Origin: Liopterus haemorrhoidalis
Lineage: Eukaryota > Arthropoda > Insecta > Coleoptera > Dytiscidae
DNA: 64,000 bases
Direction of reading: 5' to 3'
Assembly: GCA_963971575.1 (NCBI GenBank)
Contig: OZ020624.1
Location: forward strand, 13,974,625 to 14,038,624
The position numbers were made by a program, and so were the translations under genes. Under the pieces are notes generated by a model. The model did not search any database. It had not been told where the DNA came from and saw only the letters and a program-made list of their open reading frames with translations. Numbering within the stretch: position 1 is the stretch's first letter; the number at the start of each line of letters is the position of its first letter. Below are positions 21,941-31,605 of this stretch, piece by piece.

Positions 21941-23081
21941 GATAGTCTATGGATCTTACTATCGCGTTCTTGATAGCTTTCATGGTCGGGCACTCCGCTG
22001 CCCTGGAATCGTGGTTAGTTCTAACCGGCGGTTTCCCTTTTTCAGTTTCGTTATGTGTTTTACATAATGCGCAAGATCTGATTTTACTTCTACAATCCTT
22101 TACCTCGTGTCCTTTCTCGGAGCATAGGCCGCAAATGCGCTCGTTCTTGCAGTCGGCAGCTTTGTGTCCTATCCCATAACATTGGAAGCATTGTAGAACC
22201 GATACATAGTCGTGCGCGGTTGTGGTCTGCCAGCCAATCTTGATTCTCCGTTGAATCAAAAGATCTCTCAATTTAGGAGTCACTTCCAAAATAATGTTCT
22301 TGTTCTCCTGGTTTTTGCGGTTTCGAAATACTGCTTTTATTTTGCATTCATCCGAGAGAAGTTGTGTACTTTCATAGTTCACGCTTACACATTCATTTTG
22401 CTCGTATAGAACATTTATTACTTCCCCGTCCTCGATGTCACCATCCACGTTCGGCAACAGAATTCGCGGTCTTCCTTTTTTAATTTCCTTTCCTTTCAGT
22501 TTAGTTTTAGTCAAGAGAGACAGCTCTATCTTCTTAATATCCTCTTTCCTATTGCATTTAACGATAACGCCGCCATTCCGCGCTTTATGGACACTTTCAA
22601 TTCCCAGTTTCTCGTTTACTGGGTTAATTGATTTTTTAACAATGTCTCTTGTCTGCTCACTTGTCATTTCTGTCTGTGGCTCGATGAGAATCGAGTATGT
22701 TGGCTTTTGGGCCGCCGCCGCGTAACTCAGCTTTCCCGCACTGCTGTCTTTTGCAACACTCACTTGTTTGACTTCAACACCCGCACTCTTTTTCACTTCA
22801 CTTAACTCGCGCCTAGCCTCGTATAATTGTTTTTTCAGGTCATCCATTTGTTGAAGATTACAGTCTAATTGATGACGGAGCGTGGCTGTTACACCAGCCA
22901 ACTCGTTAAGACTCCCGTACAACCTATCCACGGCTTTATGAGCCTATTTCCTCTTTTCCACTCGCACACTTTCAGAACCCCCAAGAGGAATTAATAACTT
23001 GATTTCCTCATAGAAGTCTGTCGCATCTATCACCGCACGTCTCTCCGGACACTCCGCACATGACACTTCAGTCGCCGCCAT
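21924..23081 (-). pseudogene. LINE ORF1: gag-like CCHC protein
   Basis: I place the start at the ATG at 23081 (product begins MAATEVSCAECPERR), because the frame is open from there apart from one TAG at 22946-22944 (codon 46) and no later ATG is as good. Total about 385 codons. The N-terminal half is helical (coiled-coil-like, ELAGVTATLRHQLD, QQMDDLKKQL). The C-terminal half has zinc knuckles CFQCYGIGHKAADC and CGLCSEKGHEVKDC and a third looser Cys/His group. It ends in the ATG overlap with ORF2. It should bind element RNA. Confidence 0.75.
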
Positions 23082-23182
23082 CTTGGTTATCGCACCCCCA
23101 CCACTTCACAACACTAGAGCTCACTGTTTACTGTTTACCACTGGTAGACACGTCCGCTCTGCTCGGCTGCTCGAGAGCGACT

Positions 23183-23196
23183 GGAAAGTACATACT
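23183..23196 (+). repeat. 14-bp target-site duplication, right copy
   Basis: Exact repeat of 17434-17447; the E5 leader resumes here. Confidence 0.95.
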
Positions 23197-24114
23197 GCGG
23201 TATATGCAACTCCATGGGTATTAGGCCACGCAACAAAAATGCGTCCTTCTCGTGGTGCACCTGATAGCCCGCCCACTCCTGGCCCAAGCCGGGAGTGGCC
23301 AGGTGACAAAAACCATCGGATCTAGAGGAGAGAACCTCGATAATAAATCGTGCCACTATACACCTTGTACAGAGACACTGATCGAGCGTGACACTTCTTC
23401 TACTTACTTGTGCCACACTCCTTTCTCCCATCTCTCCTGTCGGGTCGCACTTGACCCAACTCTTGTACTTCAGGACCTGATTCGTTGAATGCGTACCAGG
23501 CCCACACGTTTTTCATATTTATCCTCCCTCCTAACCCCCCAACAGTTTGTTGAGGGACATTGGGAAGCGGCCCTATACCAGGCCGGGGTGCTACGGGTCT
23601 CCCTCGGGGGCTTGCGCAAGCACGATCCGGGGCCGGAGCCCGACGCACTTTAGCTGAGTTTTGACTCCCCTTGCTCGGCTCTGGGTCAAACTCACCTCTG
23701 TCGTCCGCTCTATTCGGGCCCTCCTGCCCGACTCTCTTGCTCTCTTCTGTTCCTGACGCATCTAGTTTACTCGAGGCCAGGGACTGTTTAATTTTCACTC
23801 TGTCCACCCCACCTAGGGGACTATCCCTCAAGATCTCATCTTGCTTCAACTTGTCTGGGGTGAGATCGATCTTTAATCTTCACTATCGGTCGCACTTGAC
23901 CAACCCTTGTCACCACCCAACGCTGCTAGGTAACTAGAGCTAGGGGGTCTCTTCTAATTTTCATTTTCAAGATAACCGGCCAACGGCCCCGAGGGCAGAG
24001 GATGACTTAACGTCACAATGGCCGAGGGGGCGGAAGAGTCAAATGATCGGCTCTCACAATACTCGCGTGGGTCGTGCTCAGAGGCTCCGTGGTCAAAGGT
24101 TGGTGAATTGAGGG
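23197..24114 (+). other. E5 leader, second part
   Basis: Homologous to E2 at about 6950-7860 throughout. No gene. At 24110 the sequence jumps from the GGTGAATTG block directly into ORF1. E2 has about 345 more bases here, including the ORF1 start codon, so E5 has lost them. Confidence 0.65.
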
Positions 24115-25528
24115 AAGGAGATATTTAAGAAGAGTGGTGCCACGCGGCGAACACCGCCACCACGGAAAGATAAGGGCTGCACTCCAACTGCAGCGGAGAA
24201 GGAGGCGGAGGTCATCGTTGTGGCCGAAGAGGATAATATAAGGAAGAGCCAGAGTAAAGCCGCCCAGGCTGGAGATGGCACGGTGAGAGCTGCGAGACGC
24301 AATAGCGTAGCCGCACTCTTCGCCACAATGAAGAGCAAGAAGGACAAGGCGAACGTTATCTCGAACCCGACCTCGACTAAAAGAGGGAGGGAACGAGAGG
24401 AGTCCGAGGGCGAAAGAGAGGAGGAGTTTGCCGAAGCCATGAAACTTCTAATCATGGCAACGGACAAACTAGCTGGTATCGTGGACGGGACACCGAACAC
24501 GAAGACCAGTATTAAGGAGGCGGTAAAGGAGCTCAAGTGGCATGTGGCGGTCACAAACCACAAGCTGAAGAAGCTCCGGGAATCGCCGACGAAGAAGCGG
24601 CTGAAAAGGGTCAGCAAGGAGGCGCGCAATACGGCAAGCATTGCAACCCAGACAGACCCGGTGTCGGAAGCTGGATCTGAAGAGGCAACCCGGGCGGAAC
24701 GGAGCATTAGGCTCTCCGCGACGCTGGCTGGAGGGGGTGCCTTCGCAGATCTAGCACCGATACTAGACAGCGTTTGGCCGGAAGAATGTTACAAGGCTAC
24801 CACTATGGAGCCCGGTAACGTGACAAAAGCCGACGTGAAAGAAGATCTAGCCGTTATCGTGGACCCGGGCCTAGACCCTGAAGGCAGTGTCATGAAGGGC
24901 ATGGCAGGTAGATTCCCCGACCTGGTCTGCATGGCCAAGGACGGACTTCAGGAAGGTAGAGTGGAGTTCCTGAGGAGCGTCACGGAAGCCGTGGACAGGA
25001 AAGGGAAGAAAACTAAGAGGGAGAACACCCTATTCGTCCTCCCTTACAAGATGGACGAGGGGGGTGTTAACGACACTGGAACTCTTTACCGGCTCTGCCA
25101 GAACCTGAGGGAAGAAGCGGTGAAGCAGCAGCTGGAGAGAGTGAGAGTGTTCACCCTCGGCGCCATCGACGCGGGCTACCTGAGGAAGTGCGCGGAGTTC
25201 GCCTTCCATGGCACGGTGTGACGAGGTCAAGGTCATCTCAATGAGACCGATGGCGAGCGGAAACCAGGCTGCCACGGTAGCAGTGAGAAAAGACGTGGCG
25301 ACCGACCTTGATGCGAAGGGCCGCATCAGAATAGGTTGGGTCGCTTGCCGGGTGAGGAAGAGGATCGAGGTGCACAGGTGCTACCGGTGCCTACAGTTCG
25401 GGCACCGGACAGCTGAGTGCAAGGGGCAGAACAGGTCCATCCTCTGCTTCAACTGCGGTGGAAAAGACCACAAGGCCAAGGACTGTAAGAACCCTTCTCG
25501 CTGCATAACGTGCGACGAAATTGGGCAC

Positions 25529-25532
25529 AGGT
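25529..25532 (+). repeat. AGGT target duplication, left (Gypsy in E5)
   Basis: AGGT repeats at 33260-33263 directly after the second LTR. Joining the two sides restores the third zinc-knuckle frame of ORF1, which supports the boundary. Confidence 0.9.
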
Positions 25533-27176
25533 TGTCGCCAGACAGTCTACGGACGTGCCTGGCACAAAGGTTTTTTTCCGTGACGTCACTAATCCTGCAC
25601 GTGCAGCTTAAGTGTTTATGACTGGGTATTTCCTCGCTCCAAAATCCGAGCCAATCAGAGCGCAGGATCCGAGTTAAGCCGTCACCGAACCCGGCCAATA
25701 GGAGAGCCGATCGGAGTGGGGGTAAAACACCGGACTTCGAATAAAAACCCGAGCAACTAGAGAATTGGGACAGTATCCATCAGACAGTATCCATCAGATC
25801 AGCAACCAGCAAACAGTCTACCAGAATATATCTACGAGAAAATTATCAAGTGAGTTGAAAGAAGCTATCGGTCTAACCGAGTATACAAAAAGAATTTATG
25901 CACGCTGCATATTATTGTTTTATACATATATTTCTTTGTTTTGTTTTATTTACAATAACTCTTGCAAGTAACGCTGACACCCCTTAGCGGTGCTTGTGAT
26001 TGTTATCTGTACTTGTCATACGTATACACAGTGCGCTGATCGCCTCGGCGTGCCTGTGTCCCGTTCGCTGACGGTTTAGCGGACCTCGTCGATACGTATC
26101 CACGATCTTTTCTTCACGTTTGTCGCCTCACGTCAACGCCCGTTTTCTCCACGATATTCGCTTCACGTCAACGCCCGTTTTCTTCACGATATTCGCTTCA
26201 CGTCAACGCCCGTTTTCTTCACATCTTCAACCGTCTCATCTCTTCGCTTCAAGTCTACATCCGTTATCGCTACGTTGGCACCGTTCTACGTCCGTACTCG
26301 TCTTGCCTGCCGCCGCCACGTTCGTACCCCCTGTTACGAACGCACGGCTCCACGCCGCACCAAGAAGCCAACGTCCACGCCGATTTCCGTCGTCGCCTGT
26401 TCTGTAGCGCCGCTACAGACCGCTACGACTCAGACGTCATCAACATCGAGGCCTAGCACTCACACGGCAGTTCAGCCGTTTACGCTGGCCCCCAAGAAGA
26501 GAGGAACCGAGTCGCGCCGTCTCCACGCCGCTGCGTGGAACTACCGACGGAACCTACGGGCTTGTGAGGCCACCAGGCCATACCAGGACCTAAAGAAGTC
26601 AGTGAGGAAGGCCCTCTACGAGGTAGACGACCCCAGGACCCGCTGCTTCCCACCGCCGACACCATCACCGCTCAAGGCAACAGCTCGCCCGCTCGTGCCG
26701 CTGTCACCCTTGTCGGTCACCACTCCTACTTCGGTGGTCACTCCACCGATCACTCCAACTACCCCAGGAACAACAAGGAAGAATCGGAAACTACGGCGCC
26801 GCCTACTCGAGCTGTTCGGCTCTTCATCGTGAACACAGTGTCGAGCGACACTATCCAGCGACGAACGCCGATCAACGCATAGACCCGTCTTTTTCCTTCT
26901 CTCTCTTCCTTTCCTCTTTATTGTTATATCTTAATTACTATTCACTTTTATTGTCATTGTTATCACTTCTATATATATATATTTTTCTCTGTTAATAAAA
27001 ACCATAAACCTAAACTGTCCGACTACTATTTTTCAAACCCTGGGGAACCAAGTTTTATCTTTCAGGGCATCTAGAACGGACGTGCATAGTTCAGACTCAC
27101 CGCAACGCTAGCCGCGGCCGGTAGTAGTGGCCTCTCACGCAGGGTTCGATCCCCTGGCTGAGTCCGTCCCGCAACA
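25533..27176 (+). repeat. Gypsy 5' LTR
   Basis: TGT...ACA ends, 1,644 bp. Visible parts: TATA-like AATAAAAAC at 25740, a start-site region with duplicated CAGTATCCAT about 30 nt later, a donor-like CAA|GTGAGT at 25850, a ~34-bp motif repeated three times at about 26124-26225, an ATG-less open frame at 26275-26832, AATAAA at 26994, and a tRNA B-box-like GGTTCGATCC near 27143. On this reading the R region would be unusually long (about 1.2 kb). Confidence 0.9.
26275..26832 (+). other. Open frame inside the LTR, no ATG
   Basis: A 185-codon frame rich in Thr, Pro, Arg and Lys, ending RRRLLELFGSSS. It is open in all three LTR copies (also 32348-32915 and, on minus, 45032-45595), but it begins at TTG and contains no internal methionine in this copy. 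Differences between this copy and the solo LTR include several amino-acid changes, so I see no sign of constraint. It could be a spliced exon or simply a GC-rich open stretch. Confidence 0.3.
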
Positions 27177-27178
27177 AG

Positions 27179-27196
27179 TGGCGCCCAACGTGGGGC
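27179..27196 (+). other. Primer-binding site
   Basis: TGGCGCCCAACGTGGGGC two bases after the LTR end: a TGGCGCC-type tRNA-primed site usual for Gypsy elements. Confidence 0.9.
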
Positions 27197-27210
27197 CTGC
27201 AAAGCTGCAA

Positions 27211-28419
27211 ATGCGCAGTAAGACCACGAGAACTATGCCGTCTAGTAAAACTAGAGCCCGGTTCTCCCAGGTATCCGACGAGGCGTTCGTCGCCGGCGAG
27301 GACATGGCTCCTCCGGTGTACAATGGCACCTCTCCTATCGCACATAACAGTGCTACAGAGCAACCGGCGTATGATCCAATCGCCGAACTGGCCAAAGTCT
27401 TGCGGGAAGGACTGGCCGGCGCTCCAGATTCCCGCTGGCGCCCAACAATACCTCCAACACGCCCCGCCCCATTCAGCGGGAGAATGGAAGAAGACCCGGT
27501 GCGCTTCATATCGCAGATGGAGACGTACTTCCAGGATATGGGGTACGTAGAGCCGGAATTCTTCCAGCACATGAGGGAAAACCTCGCCGGGGAGGCCCGC
27601 CGATGGATAGACCCCATCCTGAATGTTCCGACACAATGGAACACGTTCCGCAAGCGTTTCATCGCGAAGTTCGACGGGACGCAGGTGAAGAAGCAAATTT
27701 ACGTCTCCGTGTTGACGGATCCACAAGGCCCCCACGAAACCGGCAGAGATTTCGTGGCCAGGAAGATGGCTCTCGCGCACCGGTGTCACTCATCCGAAGT
27801 CGGCACGCTCGAGACGACCATAGGCCTCATGAGAACGAACTACCGCGCCGCTATCGCACAGCGACGGGTAGAGAGCTTCGACGAGCTGATAGACCTTGCC
27901 ACGGACCTCGATGATATCCTGCTCGAGGCCGGACCGGTCGAAACGTCACGAGCTGCTCCAGCACGGCAGACACAGGCCTCGCGCTATACCAGCGATGGTC
28001 TACCTCCAGCGCCTCGTCACACAAGAGACGGGCCGCCGCAAGCGCCTCGTTATGCCAGAGACGGGCCGCCCCCAGCGCCCCGCTACACTGACGACAGGCC
28101 CTATCCAGCTCCCCGATACGCAAGGGAAACACAGCCGCAAGCGCCCCGCTACGCGACGCGGCCAACACCGGAGCCTCGCCGCCCCCATGACGGCCAGCGC
28201 CCGAGGCAAGAACAACAGCCTGCGCCCCCCCGCTACGAACGACCAGCAGGTCAACAGCAAGATAGCCGGGGCCCGCAACAGGCAAGGACACTACCGGAGT
28301 GCCGCTTCTGTCCAGAGAGACACTGGCACCGCGACTGTCCAGTCGCCGAACAACACTTTGTAGCCCGAAGAAACGCCGCGCCCGCGGCCAGTAAGGCGCC
28401 CCATCCAAAAAACGAGTAA
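27211..28419 (+). CDS. gag: Gypsy Gag (capsid/nucleocapsid), 402 aa
   Basis: Structural polyprotein of the provirus. I use the ATG at 27211, downstream of the primer-binding site; the longer frame back to 27127 lies in the LTR and lacks ATG. The capsid-like core contains FSGRMEEDPVRFISQMETYF and ARRWIDPILNVPTQWNTF, a typical Gypsy/retrotransposon gag pattern. A proline/arginine-rich spacer follows with repeated APRY units (about residues 290-345), then one knuckle CRFCPERHWHRDC (CX2CX3HX4C). It stops two codons after a slippery A-AAA-AAC, so Pol is probably made by -1 frameshifting. The frame is intact. Confidence 0.85.
   Translation: MRSKTTRTMPSSKTRARFSQVSDEAFVAGEDMAPPVYNGTSPIAHNSATEQPAYDPIAELAKVLREGLAGAPDSRWRPTIPPTRPAPFSGRMEEDPVRFISQMETYFQDMGYVEPEFFQHMRENLAGEARRWIDPILNVPTQWNTFRKRFIAKFDGTQVKKQIYVSVLTDPQGPHETGRDFVARKMALAHRCHSSEVGTLETTIGLMRTNYRAAIAQRRVESFDELIDLATDLDDILLEAGPVETSRAAPARQTQASRYTSDGLPPAPRHTRDGPPQAPRYARDGPPPAPRYTDDRPYPAPRYARETQPQAPRYATRPTPEPRRPHDGQRPRQEQQPAPPRYERPAGQQQDSRGPQQARTLPECRFCPERHWHRDCPVAEQHFVARRNAAPAASKAPHPKNE
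28407..28413 (+). promoter_or_regulatory. -1 ribosomal frameshift slippery site
   Basis: A AAA AAC in exactly the X XXY YYZ phase for the gag frame (CCA AAA AAC GAG TAA). A one-base back-slip enters the pol frame, which is open through it. Confidence 0.75.
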
Positions 28420-29975
28420 GGGGCCACGAGGACAGCTTGGCCCTTTACGCCGTTTCAGGCAAAAAGCTGCCCACCGTTAACGTGCGCATCAATGGGAGAA
28501 ACGCACGGGCACTCTTGGATACCGCCGCCGCGTATAACTGTCTACACGAAGACTACGCTAACGCGGCCGCAACAGTTCAAGAGTCGATACCGCTAGCGGC
28601 TAACGGGCAAACCATGACGGTCTCCGGCGAAGAGACGGCCACCGTAGAAGTAGACGCACTCAAGACGCGGGGACGTTTCCTCATATGCAGAGACCTCCGA
28701 GTGGACTGCATCCTAGGATACCCGTGGCTTACAGACCAGCAGGCTACAATGGATCTGCAAAGACGGTGCATACACTTCGGCACCGGTCAGCGACACACCG
28801 CCTACTGGCAAGCACCCGCCGTATCGCCCGAGGCGACTCAAGTATCCGTTCCCGCTGTCAACACGCTCGATCACGGCTTTCCACCAGAGCTGGAGGCCGC
28901 CTTCGCCGAGCTACTAGCGCGGTTTCCCGAAGTATCGGACACCAGACCGCGCCACGCCGGCACATGGACGAGTTGCCACAGGATAGCGCTGAAACATGAC
29001 CGGCCTATACGAACGCATCCGTACCGCGTGAGCGAGGGGAAGATGCGACTCATCAAGAGTCAGGTCGAAGAGATGTTGGAGTCCAACATAATATCGCCGT
29101 CAACTTCACCATACTCCAGCCCAGTGGTGATCGTAAGCAAGAAGGACGGGAGTCCGCGCTTCTGCGTGGACTACCGGAAGGGGAACGATGCCACCGAGAG
29201 TGAGCCAGCTCCGATGCCCATCATCCAGGACACGCTCAGAGATTTAGGCGATGCACGCATCTTTTCATCGCTAGATCTCAAATCCGGCTACTGGCAAATC
29301 CCAATGAGTCCGGAATCCAAGCCCGCCACGGCCTTCTCTACGCCAGACGGCGGCCACTATCACTTTAACGTGATGCCATTCGGATTAAAGAATGCCGCTC
29401 CCACGTTCCAGAGGCTAATGTCGCAGGAGGTCCTAGCCGGCGCAATGAACGCGTTCACGAGGGTGTACCTGGACGACATTATCGTGTGTTCGGCAACACA
29501 CCAGGAACATCTCCGGCACTTAGCGCTCGTGTTCGAACGGCTACAGTCACACGGCCTAAGACTCGCGCCCGAGAAATGCGAATTTGGCAAGGGCGCTATC
29601 ACGTATCTCGGACACTCCATATCAGCAGAAACAACGGCTCCGCTGGAGAAGTATCTGAAACAAGTCGCGGAGTACAAGGCACCGCGAAACAGGAAAGAAC
29701 TCCGCCAGCTGATGGGTCTTTGCAACTGGGTACGAGACTATGTCCCCAACTTCGCCGGCATCAGCGCGCCGCTGACGGACCTGCTGTCGACGAAGAAACC
29801 GTTCAAGTGGACATCCGAAGCCGCTCGGTCACTAGAGGAAGTGCGAGCCGCGTTCAACAAACCGCTGAGGCTCCATCGGCCGTCTCCCGTCCGAAACTGT
29901 CCAGGAAGCCCAGCGTCAAGACGCGAAGACGCAGTACCACCTAGAAGTATTGCGAGAGCCTCCCGGACCGGATAA
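28413..29975 (+). pseudogene. pol: Gypsy Pol part 1: protease and reverse transcriptase
   Basis: Pol frame entered at the slippery site. Protease region: ARALLDTAAAYNCL, where the usual catalytic D-T/S-G is D-T-A; this is either a variant or a damaging change. [63 protein letters not shown] (YLDD box) and YLGHSIS, followed by the connection start CNWVRDYVPNF. After AAFNKPLRLHRP (about 29882) the sequence jumps to the integrase N-terminus. RNase H is missing and the frame is shifted, so this frame ends in unrelated residues at 29975. The fused Pol cannot be complete. Confidence 0.85.
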
Positions 29976-31251
29976 CGTCCGCCACCGAGACGCGCTATTC
30001 GAGCGCGACGGTCTACTCTGGTACATCGCTAACCCCGGAGAGACCGCACCGCTCTTCGTACCTGAGGCAATGCGTCGACGGGTGATAAGGCATCACCACG
30101 ACAAAGCCGGCCACCCTGGCCGCGAGGAAACGCACCGAGCCGTCACACAGCGATATCTGTGGCCACGACTCGGACAAGAGGTAAAAAGATACGTGCAGAG
30201 ATGTCGAACCTGCGCCGCCATCAAGCCAGGCGCGGCCAGACCGGCAGCACCACTGAAACCACGGACTCCACAGTCACCGTGGCACACCGTCTCCGTGGAC
30301 CTGATGGGACCCTATCCCAAAACCGCCTCTGGGAAAACACATATCCTAGTAGCCACAGACACGTTCTCCAAATGGACGGAAGCCTTCCCGACAGGCGAGC
30401 CGAGGACGCACGTGATAACCCGCCTGCTACAGGAGAACGTGTTTGACCGCTACGGGTACCCCAAAGTTGTGCTTTCCGACAACGGCCCCCAGTTCACCAG
30501 CGCGCGCTGGGAACGGGCTTGCCGTGACTGGGGCGCAGCCGCCCACTACACGGGCATATACCACCCCCGAGCTAATCCCGTGGAAAGGCGAAACCAGGAG
30601 CTAAAGAAAGGCCTGCGAGTTCGCATGCAGGGCCAGCCGCACACGAGATGGGCCCAGTTCCTACCGGCTATACTGCGCGATCTGCGCACTCGCCGCAACG
30701 CCTCCACCGGTCAATCTCCCAGCAAGACCCTTCTCGGCTACGAGCTCCCGTTGCCGGGCGATCGCAGCCTGGACAGGCCCGATCTCGCCCCCGACAGCCA
30801 GGACAACCGAGAGGAACGCCTGGAGGATATCCGCCGCCATACTCTCCGATACCAGCGCCGATACGCCGGCGGAGAAGCTGCGGAACCCCACGAAGTCGGA
30901 GACACCGTAATGGTAAGGGCACACCCGCAGTCTGATGCTAAACGCCGGATTCACGGTGGTTTTCACCCGAAATGGTTGGGGCCCTACGCTATAAGGGAAC
31001 TCCATTCCGGCCGTGTCTACACCGTGGATCGCGACGGGACCCCCGTACGAGTCCCCGCTTATGATGTAAAGCCGGCACCCCGCCCGCTGTCACCAGAAGA
31101 CCAACCTCGGTCTCCCCTCGACTTCCACGAAGACGTCCCCTCCGACCAGGAAGACAACACCCCCGAAATCCCCCTCAACGAGGACGCCGCCCCCACTGTG
31201 AGCCCCCGTTCGAGAGACGCTTCCCCAGTGCGCGAACAAGTTCCCGCGTGA
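29882..31251 (+). pseudogene. pol: Gypsy Pol part 2: integrase
   Basis: Integrase cut off from the RT frame by the RNase H deletion. Coding similarity starts upstream of the first ATG, around SETVQEAQRQDA. HHCC zinc domain: HHHDKAGHPG ... CRTC. Catalytic D,D,E: SVDLMGPYPK, LSDNGPQFTS and HPRANPVERRNQE. A C-terminal FHPKWLGPYAI gives the GPY module. The tail is acidic and proline-rich. The catalytic core looks undamaged. Confidence 0.85.
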
Positions 31252-31605
31252 ACACTCAGAGTGCGTCCCTGCTATGCCGCAGCCATAGCCCGCGTGTGTC
31301 CCCCAAGTGCCACCTAGTGCGCCGCAAAGACACTTATTTACATTTAATTTCATTTCGTTTGTTTCTTTGTTATTATATGTATATGTATATCTATGTTTAT
31401 ATTGTTTTTCGTACCGCTCGTGTACTCATGCCGGCGTCATGTATGTTCACCACTGTCGCCCGCATATGTTCTGTATCATTTTTCATATTTTTCAATTGTC
31501 TCTTTTTTCCAAAATTCATAAATTTTTGTATATCCTTACCTTCCTGCACTTTTTCTCTCCAACTAAAGCGGCGTGCTTGATTGGTGTCGTCACGCGGGGA
31601 GGCTT
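31252..31605 (+). other. Gypsy 3' untranslated stretch and polypurine tract
   Basis: No gene. It ends in GCGGGGAGG at about 31595-31603, the plus-strand primer, two bases before the 3' LTR. Confidence 0.7.

Larger units (their letters stand above)
17448..23182 (-). mobile_element. Full-length LINE of the I/LOA type (EN-RT-RNase H), minus strand
   Basis: 5.7-kb element with a 14-bp target duplication. The 5' end is at 23182 (minus-strand reading), ORF1 at 23081-21924, ORF2 at 21940-18274 and the 3' UTR at 18273-17448, ending in an AATAAATAAA-type tail. The 3' UTR holds no gene, only small CGCGCACTTTAA-type repeats near 18215-18260. It inserted into the E5 leader, not into TTAGG, so it is not a telomere-specific element. 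One nonsense and one frameshift suggest a recent arrival. Confidence 0.85.

Noticed and set aside
27127..27210. Longer gag beginning at GTG 27127
   Set aside because: That start lies inside the 5' LTR and PBS; the ATG at 27211 fits the element structure.
27097..27789. Antisense frame of 230 codons opposite Gypsy gag
   Set aside because: GC-rich shadow of gag; no recognisable motif.
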